DNA from: Haemonchus contortus
Lineage: Eukaryota > Nematoda > Chromadorea > Rhabditida > Trichostrongylidae
Assembly (NCBI GenBank): GCA_000469685.2
Contig: LS997564.1
Coordinates: 5,854,591-5,918,590 of the forward strand
DNA: 64,000 nucleotides
Direction of reading: 5' to 3'
The notes under the pieces were generated by a model. It was not told the origin of the DNA, searched no databases, and saw nothing but the letters and a program-made list of their open reading frames with translations. Within the stretch, counting starts at the first letter, position 1. Each line of letters starts with the position of its first letter. The position numbers and the translations under genes are program-made. This document shows positions 20,332 through 33,600 of this stretch, one piece after another.

Positions 20332-23300
20332 ACAACACTTGTATTTTTGTGTGCTTGTAACTTTTATTTTAATAAACTTGTTTTTACACATCATTGTTTT
20401 GAACACAAATAAACAGCAACAACAAGGAAAAACAACGATAGTGGGCGAACTCAGAACTCAGCACTTCCATGGGCGAGAAAAACACACAAGTGCGCACACC
20501 TCTGTGGTTCTGGGGTTCCACGACACACAGCACACATAAGCACGCAAGAGGACCGTGGATCAACCTTCACCAACCACCCTAATTGTGATCTCAAATCGTT
20601 CTCTGAACGATTGGGGAGTAAATCACGTCCGCTTCTTCAGAACAATCTTCTACGGAAGACGGCGATGAACTCCTCATCTAGGCCGCTCTGATTCTCACAA
20701 GAGTTGCGCTAATTTCCCACTCTCGATTTCACAACTGAATTGAGTCTATGGGCCGTTATTGTAGGTTCTCATCCCGCACTTCTCTCTTGTAAAAACCTCA
20801 CGACAACAACCCGCGCCCCTTATTCAAAAGAAACGCGACTCTTCTCCCTCGATCCGACCACTACGATCCTGATTCTACGCTTTTTCACCGTTGGATTCTA
20901 CCTTATGTCAAGGTTACCGCTTAGTCTCCACCACCTGAACTACTTCTTCTAGCATACATTGCTAATCCCGTTAGTTCGCAAAACAACCCAAATAACTCAA
21001 TTTTTACTCCCCAAAACGTTTTCTTCATATAGCGTGACTTCATATAACGTGGTGCGCTACTCCTTCCCTCCCCGAGTTCCTCCTTCAAAAAAAAAAAACG
21101 GCCCATAGACTGCATTCAGGAAAACAATTACACAAGATTTGCCAATGATGAGGAATTCAGCGTAGAAGATTCCGTAACTTTTTCAAAACTACAATCAGAC
21201 TAGGTCTCAGGAGAGATGTTCTGTCACATTTCTATGCCACTGAAGCCTTTTTTGGAAAGAAAACCACCAACGAGACCCTCCCACATGATTAAGGGGGTAG
21301 CTTTACCTTTCCCTTAAAAGTTAATTTGCAATCAAATTTTTTCAAAAAAAAAATTCCTACGTCTCGTTCGGGTCACAGTACTTCTCCCAGTAATTCAATC
21401 ATCACCTCAACAACTGAATCTCACTTCGCGCCCTTCTCTCCCTTTCCCGGTTCTACCTTTTCTTCCCATACATCTCCGCCAATCTTCCCATTCATTTTCT
21501 TTAATTAATTTCCTTCGCCCCACAGAACACCTCCCCATCGTTGGAAAGCGGTTCCCATCAGGATTCCTTCCAGAGAAAAACAAATACCTCCGCCATATAT
21601 TGAAACAGTCACTCCCGTCACTCCTATCTGCTACATAACCATCTCAACCCATTCTACGAGTGCCCACCTGTGTAACCCATCCCCTTTTCTTGACTCCCCC
21701 CCCTGAACTCCCTTCATAGTTTGCTCAATATAAATTCCATCGAATCCCTCTTTTCTATGAGACTTTGGGGTATGATGTGGAAAATAAGTTCTGAGGGAAT
21801 CCCTCTATACCTACACAACGAATCCCTCCCTATATGATCATCTGAGCTCATCTCTCATGATCTCACCAATTCACCCCATGATTTATAACGACTCTCCTGG
21901 TCGACAGCCCCTCCCTTGATTGCTCAAATACGATTCTCTAGAATCCTCACCCCTCATAGGGCTTCGTGGCATAGAAATCCGGACCAACTGTACTCCAGAA
22001 ATACGCAACGATCTCACATCCTTTCAGATAAGCCATGACGATCTTGAATTCTTCCAAGTACTGCTTTTATGGCCCCTCCGCCGAAACGTAAAAGTACTTT
22101 TCGCCCCCCGTCTGTCCCCTCGAAAACACTTATTGCATCGCATGGCTTATCCTTACCTCACTTGACCTTCCATATTTACTTACTTTGGCCAATGCAGGGT
22201 CAGAAGCAACGAGCTAATCCTAGAATTCTTTTACGATCCCCTCATAGGATACCTTACTTCGAACCCACCCTTACCAACCAACCCACCCCGAATCCAGCTC
22301 CCCTCTTATTCTATTCTTTTTTCCTAACCTTCCTTAAATACTGCATTCTCCCTAGCGATCCCTTCCCCATCCATCCTCTATAGCCCTCCTGAATGACTAA
22401 CCCTGTGAATGGCCTATGAACCCCACACTCCTGGAAAAGGCAGCTCTACCCCTTCAGTACACCCCCAGGGTACGAAGTGCTCTCAAACACTTGCCAGATG
22501 CAGCATTTTCCCAAGCAGAGCCTCACCCCTTTTTCCCCGAAGGTCTTCCTAAATCAACGTTCCCATTCCATAAAAAAACCAATTGTAAGCCCTTCTCGTT
22601 CAGCCCAAATGAATCCCATCAAGGAATAGCCTGGCCCAATTTACTGCACCTGACCAAGGTGCGTCCCCCAGACAATAAGGCCCTCTCAAACGTTTCTCAA
22701 AAACTGCGCTTTTCTTAAATGATCTCCGGTTTCAGCACCCTAAAAAGTGGTCGCCTTCCGTACTAAATGGGGTAACCAAATGTGACAAACAATCCTGTCC
22801 TCGAACCCCCAACCCTTAACTTCTGACCGTACTCCTGACCCTGCATTTTATAAAAATGAACACAAACAATGCATTCATACTCATACATACCTCACATCTA
22901 CTCACTCATCCTTGCCTAGGACTACTACAAGTACAATATCACATCATAGGAAAAAACGGCGATCTTGAAGACAGAGTCTCCTCGTATTTTGAATTCAGAA
23001 TGCTTCGAGCAGCCTCCGTCTCCAAGACCCACGACGAAAAACAAATCTTTATAAACCTCAAACACAAATCAATAATGACAAAAACCACAAATCAATTGTT
23101 CAACATAAGTTCTGCAGTCCGCTTCGACAAAAGAAGGGTCCCAAGTCGAAGTGACCATTTCCCTTGCAACATAGAAGACGTGCCCTTGAACACTGGTTTC
23201 GGAACTGCTCTTCTTTATCGGAAACGATCCTCAGATAGGAACTGTGTTGGTTGTATCTGGGGGAGCCGACGCTACGGAAGACGAAACGAAAGGCTTCAAT

Positions 23301-24600
23301 GGAAGTATGCTGCGCGACGAAAGGCGCGGTTAGCTTACACTCAGTTTATCTGGAAAACATGTGCCAAGTGCAGAGAAAATACTTGGCCTAATCTCTCAGT
23401 GGAAATGGAGACATTCTAGCGGTAGGGCTTACCCAGGAGTAACCCAGTTTGCCTTTCTCGCAGGGCTTACCCAGAAAACTTCCCGTGCCTTCGAGCTAAC
23501 TTCTAAATTGCGATACGCAGTCAATTAATTTTCAATCTTAAGATTCCCTTACCGCTCATACGACAAGGTCATACTACAGTGTTGCAGCCACTACAAGAGT
23601 TGTTGCTCAGGCTGAGTTCGCGTTGCCTTCTGTAGAACCAGATCTTGGTATCGATCGAGCCATGTCTGGTAACAGTTTGCGAACGGAAAAGTCGGCATTA
23701 AGAAAAATAAAGCTGTGATTCCCCTCTTTTGAAAAGAATTTTAGGTTAAATTGAGCATTTACGAACTATGCTGAGCAGGTCCCTTCCCGAACAATATATC
23801 GAAAAAATCGAAAAGGCTATGCCACAAGGGACCCAGGCTACATCCAAACAACCCACTAACCGCTAGACCATCGTTCCACGATTGTGAACCGTTGACAGAC
23901 ATACTTTGGGGCGAAACCAGAGGTGGAAGAATAAGTTCGCTCGATACCACCCTTCACCAACTCGCGGATCCGCAACCAGTCTCCAAGGATAAGCTCTTGA
24001 ACCAAGTCACACCACAAATGGTCTCTTCGATCTAGGGCCTCTTCAGTTGTCAGTGTGACTGCAAACTAAACTCAGAAATCTAAACGTCAAAAAAGCTAGG
24101 CAGAACGAGCGTACGGGCAACGTGCCTCGAATAATTTGTAACAGAAAACTGCTCTGCAAAATGAGGCTCCCGATTTTCCCCCAAATATGCAAAAAGCTAT
24201 TCAAAGTTGAAGGCACAGTTCACGTTGGAGCCTTTTCCTGAGGTTGCTCCCCCGGAGGAGCCCGTAATCCCCAAAAGCCTAGGGGACCCTATCAGGTCGA
24301 AAAACGGACAAGATAGAACGTAATAAGAGCCTTAAAACCTAGTGCACACTCAGCTAGTTATTGAGCGTTGTAAAAGCTGTAGAGACCACACAATGCGCAC
24401 CGGGACCCACACCTTACACGTAGCAACTTATTGTAGCAAGCTGCATGCAATCAAGAGCTCGTCCAAACACCCCCTGCAAGTGCTATCGTCACATTCTCGT
24501 CCAACCCCGAACTTTAACATTCCTTAAAGCCCTATATCACTCTTATACGCCAAATTTTCTTTACCACTTGCACTATTCTGGACTAGCACTTCCATTAGTC
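20332..24600. other. C-rich, gene-poor stretch
   Basis: The forward strand is conspicuously richer in C than G from about 20700 to 24500 (runs such as CCCCACAGAACACCTCCCC). The longest frame (22856-23419, 187 codons) has no domain and no splice support and is probably chance. A reverse-strand tRNA-like A box lies near 23860. Confidence 0.4.
23800..23910 (-). repeat. Possible tRNA-derived SINE fragment
   Basis: On the reverse strand TGGTCTAGCGGTTAG is a near-consensus tRNA/SINE A box. A matching B box is not clear, so this is a decayed copy. Confidence 0.35.
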
Positions 24601-26270
24601 GTCCAAGATTAGATACCCCCCAGTGTTATCGTGAACTGTGCCTTAAATGATTAAAAGCGAGAAACGCCGCCGAGTACGCTCAAAAGTTTGAGATCATTTG
24701 TACCGATATTCTGAGAAGATGCTTCCCGGATAGGAGTGCTTCGAGCCAGGATCCTCCGATCATTGCCTCGACATGGATCTGGTTTGCTCGGCGTTCCACC
24801 AAATCGGGTAGATTCTACACAGAACCTTATTGTAGCAATTACCTCTCCGAGCTTCTAAAATGACAACTATGTTGATGAGTAAGAATGGGTGGAGTAATCC
24901 AACAAAACTTTCTGAAAAATGAACACACAGTGAAAGGAGGATTGCTGACCCAGCGTTTGAAAGCTTCTTGGTCGCTATTGATGCCCGTTTGAAGAGAACT
25001 GAAAAAAAGGTTTTTGTAAATTATCGGCGATATTTGCAGTGTTGGAACTGAAATGCTATGAAATATATAGGAGTTAAGTATGCCTTCTGGCGAAACTAAG
25101 CAATACAGGTACGGCCAAATCTGTTCCGTTGCTTAGAAATCATTAGCATCCCTAATAATTATTAAAAATGATCTGCTCCCAATTCAGAACCAGTGTAAAT
25201 TACCACACCGATAGCACTTGCAGGAATATGGCCGACATGTGGACTAATAAGTGCCTAACATATAAACTGAGCATACATGTAGTGAGCTTCCCATGGTCAT
25301 CAGCTCCCCAAAATAGTGAGAGGAGTGAATGGTGAGGAATTAGGTAGGGGTGTTTTTACGAGGTTAGGAAAGCTTCTTTAGGAGATGTTAACGGTAGGAA
25401 TGGAAGTATTTCGAATTAATGTTAATAATGGACATCGATACTAACCAACAACGTTCCTATACCACTCAATTTTAAGAGAGAGCATCCCAAGATGAGCCTT
25501 ACCGGGACCGCTGAACAGAGTTTCCAAAGGAAGACGCAGCCCAACAATCTAACAGACACTTGGGGAATCAACCAGTCGGATTCGTCCAAGTGAGTGCCGA
25601 TGCGCTGTGAAAAATCCCCGGCTGATTCCTATTACTTCCTACTTAGGCGAAAACAGAAATGAAAAGTGGCACCGCTTGTCAAGGCAGGAAAATCAAAAGG
25701 AACATGGGTGGAATGGTAAAAATGGATCAATGGAAACTCTTAAACGGACAGACGACGTTCCATAGGCATTGAACTTTGAACTTCGGTATATGGCTCATCA
25801 TGGAATACCCAGCAACCCCTGATGAACAGATATCAAAGTCCAGAGTTCAACAAACAGACCTTTCAATACGTGACGAGAAAGACTTCGCATTGGTGGGAGG
25901 GGGAAAAACCAAAGAATTCTTCGCAACTCTTCGATTTATCGACTGATACAAGCATCACACTGATTTCCCCCTTTCCGAGTATTGAATGAATAGATGGATT
26001 CACATGGAATTACCAACGCACATGGGAACAAGCAACGTTGCGGCCGGAGCTGCTGCCTGGGCTTGATTGGAGTCATGAAATTTTGGGATTCCGTGGTTGC
26101 TTTACATCGGCTAATGTCGTATCACAGACAGTTCACGCCGCATTCAAATGGTTGTATTCTGTAGGCCAAGTTCGTACCCATCCTCATCATTGCCTCGCTA
26201 CTGTTTCGATCGTTAATCAGGAAGTATCTTTCCCGGAGCGTAAGAGGCATAGCACTCACGAAGCTTCACA
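24601..26270. other. No gene recognised
   Basis: No supported exon, repeat or RNA gene is seen here. Confidence 0.35.
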
Positions 26271-26439
26271 GCAGGACTACAGAGGACAAAGATTATGTGA
26301 TAATATAGCTGCCACATAGAAACACCGCACAGACACTTTCAATGTCATTTGCGAACTTTTTCCCCGGACATGTGGCTGATCAAAAGATGTGAGCCCACGA
26401 AAGCAAAGAGAAAAGCGGGTCATCGCATAATGATTAATG

Positions 26440-27040
26440 ACCATCATTTCACCGACCCTTGTGAAGTTTGCAATGATGAAGAACCCAGGATATAGTCCAA
26501 ATCCTACAGCATCACCCATTCCTACATAATTGCTCCATTTTGCAAATTTTGCCAAACCTATTTAGCAGAAGCCTGGAAGAAATAGGACCCCACAGGACCG
26601 GTAGAAAGCGATGGTGCTCATCGCTGATGCTAGCACTTTGATTGGCGCAACAGTGAAGAAGATATCCGTCAGTTTTGAACACGACGACTGCATCACTGTC
26701 GGTCAACTGGTCTCAGTCACGTCGGAATAAGACCCCTTCCAGACCACCCTCAAAAACCGGCCAGTTCTGATCGCATATGCGCTATCGATAATCGAGAGCA
26801 TTAGTGATTAGCGTAGTACATCTAATTGACTAGAGCAGATCGGACCCACATACAGTCACAGTTATCGCCGTGAAAGCTGTTTAAACGAACCTTCATGAAG
26901 TCCTGGAGTCCTCGAATGTAGTTAGGTGTTTTCTCTCCAGTTGAAGGAAACTTTGAAACTTCCGTTGTTGTGGAGGGCAATCTCGTGAGCACCATCTTCG
27001 TAGGCATAGTCAGATGGACGGCTAGCAGCGAATCCAATCT
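26440..27040 (-). CDS. Possible exons of a membrane protein
   Basis: On the reverse strand a good acceptor (GCATGTTTCAG) opens an exon at about 27040, with donor-like ATGAAG|GTTCGT near 26890. Further down, about 26565-26450, LAKFAKWSNYVGMGDAVGFG and YPGFFIIANF read like a transmembrane segment. The IVANF-like ending recalls DRAM/TMEM150-type proteins, but the phases do not join cleanly and no diagnostic domain is complete. It could be a pseudogene or chance. Confidence 0.2.
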
Positions 27041-27224
27041 GAAACATGCAATTTCGGAGTAAAGAGCTCCTTCACAAGCTTGTAAATAATCTGTGAAAAA
27101 GGCTGAGAAATGCAATGAGGGCGCCGATTTAAACTAGTACCACTGCTCGTCTCCCCCGTAATGCAGCCACACCCAAATAGAAATGAATATGACTTTCAAG
27201 GGTGATAATGTAAATAGTTGGAGG

Positions 27225-27262
27225 AAGGTGGCACCCCTCACCCCTCACCCCCTCACTCATTT
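27225..27262. repeat. CACCCCT tandem run
   Basis: CACCCCTCACCCCTCACCCC-type repeat; G-quadruplex potential on the reverse strand. Confidence 0.6.
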
Positions 27263-28214
27263 CCTCAAACCCTAGGATGGAGAGAGCATCGGAGTGGGTG
27301 CGTTGATTGAATGTTAAAATTTTATATCATTTCCACTTTTTGCCTTAGGTAATCATCCAACCCACCCAGGTGATCCTCCCTTCCTAGAGCTCAGGTTGAA
27401 AACTATTCCTCTTGCTAAGATGGTCTCAAGGTTTATACGAAGGTGGCTTCCCTGCGCTTCAGCGCTTATTGTTAGAAAGATTCATGGAATAACTAGCTCT
27501 TTCTTAGGTCCCGTCTGATTCTGATTCCCTTATATCTATCAAAAGGGAGGGTGGGGGGGGGGAGGAGGAGGAAAGGGAGAGATTGCAAGAGTAGTTCAAG
27601 AAGTAAAGAGAATGAAAAAGGAGTCGAAATGAGAAAGACAGAAGAAAATAACGATCAAGGCTGAACCAGTCACTTGAAAAACCGAGAAAGAAAAAGAAAT
27701 ACTATCAACACGATGTTATCATCGAACAGCCGAGAGCGGAAGCAGAAAAAAAAGTTGAAACAAATCGAGCAGCGTGCTCCCCTTGTCATCCCCCCACTCG
27801 CCACCCACCGGAAATCAATGCAGATGGGCGGCCCAATAGGGTGATCACTGCACTTGATCTGTTATGTCTTAAGCGACCAGAAGTTAACTTCAAAAAAAAG
27901 TTCTGATATTAAAATCCACTTTAGTTATAACGAAATGATGCAGATATAACTCCAAGGGAAGGATCTCGTATACTGATCAGTTCAATTTTTAAAGTTGGCG
28001 TTATAAATATCGTTTAAACTCCTTTTCAGTATGTCCCAGTATTTCCAAAATAAAGAGTCCTAACTGGAACGCTGACCTATCAGAAGCTCTAGTTCTGTGA
28101 GAAAGTACTAAGACCTTGATGAAAACGATCAAAAAGAAATCATGACAGCAAAGAATCCCCAGTATAGAATTCGTTGACTTCTTCTAACAAGATCGGTACA
28201 CTTCGCGATTGTGT

Positions 28215-28230
28215 GGGGGGGGGGGGGGGG
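28215..28230. repeat. Poly-G run (16)
   Basis: Sixteen consecutive G; a shorter run of ten is at 27553-27562. Run length may be unreliable in assembly. Confidence 0.9.
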
Positions 28231-28439
28231 AATGCTGGGGAAGAACAAGAGAGACCAGCAAGAGCTTCATGCAGAACGAGCTCTCCCAGCGAGAATACTG
28301 TTATACGTAGTAGTATGGAATCAAAACGGGTATATATTTGACGTTTCGTCAACATGACCTTCTGAAAGAACGACCCGATCAGAATTAAGCTCATCTTCGC
28401 TCCAATGGTTGGAACCTTTTTCACCTCATAGCCCATCGG

Positions 28440-30660
28440 TCAACGAGTTTCGCTTTTCCGGTTTTTGATGAAGTTTCGATTCAGCCGCTTCCTTTATTGA
28501 AATAGACGAAGTGAACGAGTAATGTAAGTCAAGCCGATTGCCAACATCACTTCGATATTATTACTGCCAAGCCAGAGCTATCGAAACCGGAAAATTTCTT
28601 CCACCAATTTTCAGGCATAATCCCTTAGGTGAACGTAATTAAAATATCATTATGTGAATCCTGAGGTCCCATTTCCACTTCCCTTCGAACGATCTTTAGA
28701 TTTTCTACTATATCAAAATCTTTATGTCAACAAATGGGGAGGAATTGATGAAATTATTCGCCATCGGGAGAGGAATGAACAAATCCCAGTATAAATTCTT
28801 AGGTAATAAGTTCTATCAAGGTTAGTACCACATTACATTCCTCCACTGCTCACACGTAGCTCTTTCCACCGTCACCGCTCTCCCAGACTTTACGATTTCA
28901 TTGTAATTAGAACTACTATGGTCGCCATACATTTGTCAAAGCTACCCAGTCAATTGTAATTTGTTTACTACAACTTCCAATCCCCAAACCCCGGAAAAGA
29001 TTAGATGGCAACGTTAGCCTTCCTCCGTTTCCCCGCTCCCAATCCAATCGAGAATGAAATTTGCAAAAGGTTCTTTATTTGGAATACATATATCGTGGGG
29101 ATTTGTAGAAGGGGAACTCGAGGAACCCTGACATTCGTGGGTTTCCCAAAGGGTTCGCGATTCAGGCAGGCTAGGACCAATTACCGTCCTTCTTGCATTA
29201 CCACGTAATGGTGATGGTTCAGATTCTTTGACAACAACAAGACCAATGTAATAACCAGGTAGAGAGGGCACTGTACTGCTACAGTTATTTCTTCTTCACA
29301 ACACAATCAAACAATTGTAGCATGGTCACATTAAAAGGACAACTTTATTATGCATTTACAAAGTAATATGTACAAAAATCCGAAAGATTTGGGTACTTGA
29401 TGACAACTATTTTCAAAAACTTCTCCAGTACGACCGAAATGATTGGAACCAGTTCAAAGAAAAAATCGAACAATTACAATGAATTCGATGGATCCGTGAC
29501 AGTATAATAACGTCAACTTCAACACTACTATTAGAACCAGTTAGGGTTAAGGCCATGTTCAGTTGGGGAGCCGCATGCATTAATTGTCAGCAAGTTCTAG
29601 AAGGCAGTGAACACGCTGAGAGCCTTGGAACCTTTTTGAGAATCAAAGCGTTAATTCTTTGGATTCTCTCTCTACTCCGAGAGCATCCGCACAGGGTGCC
29701 TTGGAAGATCTCAGCAACATCTATTCAGATTCAGCGTGTCCACCGCCTCTAAGGCAAAATACAAATGAGTGGTTATTGCAAGAGCTCAAGAGGCAGAGGA
29801 GACGATTTTCAAAAACGGCTTGGCTCGGCTTCAAAAGTAGGAAGTGTCCGAATTTTACGAGTTGAGCTCCTTCAACTACCCGAAATCAACCATAACAAAA
29901 CGCAACTCATTTGCCGCTTGTTTACCTTAGCGTCATAAAAACTGCAACAGAGCTAAAGTCGAGAAACGGCTTATATTTCGGTCAGGACCCAGTTCATCGC
30001 GATTGTAGGAGCTAGCAAAGCCTTTCAGATACCTGAGACGCCGTTTCTGTCATCGAAACTGCCCTGCCTCGTGAAGATTCTGTCTAATTTTAGTGGCCCT
30101 TCGTAACCCCTGCCAATTCGGCATATATACGACATTGGCGACAAAAATTACAAAAAGGAACACAAGGTAAGACAAAACAACAACATTCAGGCGGAATCAT
30201 AGCTGATCTCAAAAAATATAATAAATCAGATAAACTCATTTGGAGCAACGATGGTAGCAGGAGGATTCTATGATGCAAAAAGAATTTCTGTGTGCATTCA
30301 GAATGTGTCCACTATACCTCGCCCCATCAGCATGCTCAAGTGAAAACATGGTTCAAATTGTGCGCGCGTAAAATCGATATTTTTGGGACAGCTCTCAATG
30401 AGGGGGCCCACCAGTGGAAACAAACTTAGGTTGTATGCTGTGGCGTAACTGCATCATATATAACTCGCGATATATTCTGAGACGGTCATTCCAATCACAG
30501 AACCGCTTACAATGATCGAGAGAAAAACTTTGAAGCTCGTATCTTCTGGATAAAAGACGAGAGGTTTAAGCGATATGACGAGTTGACGAACAAAAACATC
30601 GTGAACAGAAGGCAAGGAAAATAACTAGCTATGTTTGAATAAGGAGCAAAGAATAAGCCA
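28440..30660. other. 3' side of the globin gene; no exon seen
   Basis: Only short frames. The globin 3' UTR should lie just below 30673. No obvious poly-A signal could be chosen with confidence. Confidence 0.35.
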
Positions 30661-30672
30661 GCAGTAACGACC

Positions 30673-33600
30673 TCAGTAGGATCGTGCAGTGAGCATGTTG
30701 CTCGGAGGTTTGAGGAAAATGTCATGACCAAGGTCTTCTGTGCTTCCCTCGTCACCAGATTCTGGTGAAGCAGAACGCCGACAATCACGCTGCGAAATCG
30801 ACAATCGCGGTGATCCAGCTGAAATGTCTAGGATGAAATATATGTAACACATCGTGAGCAGATGGCGAAACATCATGAAAATCATGTAGGTGGAATGGTA
30901 ACAAAGCAACTGAAGGCGTCATCCGGATCTTTCCGAATGTAAATATCCCAATTGACCAAGTCAACCAAACTCTTTATTTCCTCCTTCTACCCACCCCCGG
31001 ACGAACGCAGGGTCCGCTGTTCTTGTAAGTTGGCTCTAACTCCATCTACCGACGCCATCTTCAGGAGTACCTTAGATTCAGCGACGGACTGATCACGTAC
31101 CACCACTTCTTCTTTTGGATTCCTCGTGATCACGGCTCTTAAGCTTTATAATCCCTTGCTTCCCTTGTCGGATGGACCTGTGGCCTTCCCAATACGCATT
31201 TAAACCGTAGCAAATACTTCCTTATCTTCATCTGGACAGGAGCAGTTCGCATGAGCGCCACAGTATCCTCGTTTGTAACCCAACCTATTCAATCCCCAAC
31301 CGAAGGCCTATTTAGCATTTTCATTTTCGCTTGGTGAAATTGCTCACATGTTTCTTGCTTACAAGCCACCACTCTCTCTCGTAGAGCAATCTGGCGGCTA
31401 GATCACTTCTCTCGTCTAGGTATTGAGAGTTCTGAACTTTTCCGATGGCTCTGTACAGTCATACACTCTTTCCATCGAGAATTACATCGAGAATTCTTCT
31501 GAGGGGATGTATGATACTGCTTCCCGAGGTTGAAATGAGAAGTTCGAAGAGAATTCTTCCAAATTTTTGATATTTGTGACCTGGACGCCCAGCATGGTCT
31601 AAAGTATAGCTAAAGAGCAATCGCGTCCACCATGCGCATCGTCAGACACGGTGATTGAGGTCGCCTTATATCTGTTATTGAAATGTCTACAGGGAACACA
31701 GAATTGTCGAATGGCTTTTACTGCTACATTTCAAGAGTGAATGGGTTGTTTCAATCTCGTTTCATGATCTTTATGGGAATTGTCATGACCCTACCCACGA
31801 GATGAATACCGAACGCGTGCGGTTGGATTGCGTCGTAGATAAAGCTGAATTCTACATGACTTCCCGATGGCGATGATCACTACCGCACGCATTCAATGAA
31901 GCTGACACCATCATGGTGCAACAAATGACTTTTAGCTAACCTGCACTCCGTGGAGCATCACCATCAGACATCTTCTTCCTTCTCGTACTGCTGTTCGACC
32001 CGATCGAGAATGAATTCGATGCACGACGTATCCGTCGAACTTCCGTATAGAAACCATCACGTACCGAAGAGAATACCTATAACAGTGGATGGTGTTCCAT
32101 TAACGGTACATTATGGAGATGCATAAATAAACAACCAGCTTAGTACATATAACGGCTAGAGCAGAATGTAGCTTACTCACAATTAAGCAATCAACTAGAT
32201 AACCGTTTATAACGCCTACTTTTTTTTCAGAACTCAAAACAAGGGTTTTCGAATGAGATGTTGGAATTTTTCTCTGACACTTCCCCCCCCCCCCCCCCCC
32301 CCCAAAGCAAAGGCTGAACGCTGTTTTACCTATGCGAGAGGTCCAGATTCAGTCTGCCCTTCTGTTTTCCAGCTTCCTGCTTTTCTAGGGACAACTCCAA
32401 GTGATAAATTAGGCAGGATTAGACATCTAGTACAAACAGCGAACTCGTCCAAGTTGCAAGCAGAATAAAGCAAGAAGTCGCCGGAGAAATCGTATTGTCA
32501 ACAAAAACTTCTATCAAAACTATGATACCAGGTCTGCACAATTCAGAAAAAAACGACGAAAAAAAACGAAAAAAAATCACAGAAAAAAATCTAGTTCGAA
32601 GAATCATGTAAAACAATTATTAGAGAACATATTTGTCCCATAGGCCATGTTCATGCGTATTGGGTGTGGACACTTTCTCCCGAAAATCGCGTCGCGCTCG
32701 CCGCACCCAATAAGAAGGGAAAGCTTGGGAAGATACGGTAGCCGCAGTGGAACCAAAAAGTCATCAATACATAGGGATAACCCTTTTGATGAATTTTTAT
32801 CATCTAATCACTTTTTTTTGCAGGGTGCCGACCTATTTCCGGTGTTTTTCCCCAAAAACCGATTAGTTATGCTGACGCACATCTAACGTGTGACTGCAAA
32901 GGCTGGGCTAATTTCACATGGATTCACTAAAAGGTTGATCGGCTAAGTGCAAGCCGAGGGCAGCAAACACAGGGCAGTTAGTAAAAAAATCAAATTTTCT
33001 GGGATCAATTTCATTTGAGGAGCGACCATTGCATCCGTCCGGCAGAACTTCCATTCAGGAATGTTTAGGCAAAAATTTGATTAGTACAGTGGCTACCAAA
33101 GCGATGAAGTTGTAGACCGACCTTCTTTTTTTCTTGTCGGACTTTCAAAACTTTTTTAAAATGATCAAACTTATTTGTGATAGATATGTAAATACCGTAA
33201 AACAAGCTGCAAACCAAAAAATGGTAGGGTTTTCTCAGTTGTATCAATGCTTCGTCCTTCAATTCTCGAACTATCACGACTCTCAACTGTCCCTGGAAGG
33301 ACGGAAGCATGGAGGTTAGTTCACTAGTAGGACCCCTTCCCACTCTCCCATCTCCCCCTGAAATCTCAAAAAACTAGGCCTTCACAAGATCATCTCTTCC
33401 CACAAGCCGGACTACTATACAACATTCCTACCTTTCAGGATGAGAATGGCATCAGTTTACCGACGAACGAGGAAAAAAAGCATATCTGATCGGACTGGTA
33501 CCCATCCCAAACTTGAACCCCAGACACTACATGGAATCGAACGCACAATTTAGCACAACAGTACCATCTTCGTCATCAGAAACGTCGATAAATGTTGACG

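Noticed and set aside
22856..23419. 187-codon forward ORF
   Set aside because: Longest non-repeat frame, but amino-acid composition follows the C-rich DNA, there is no domain, and splice sites are absent.
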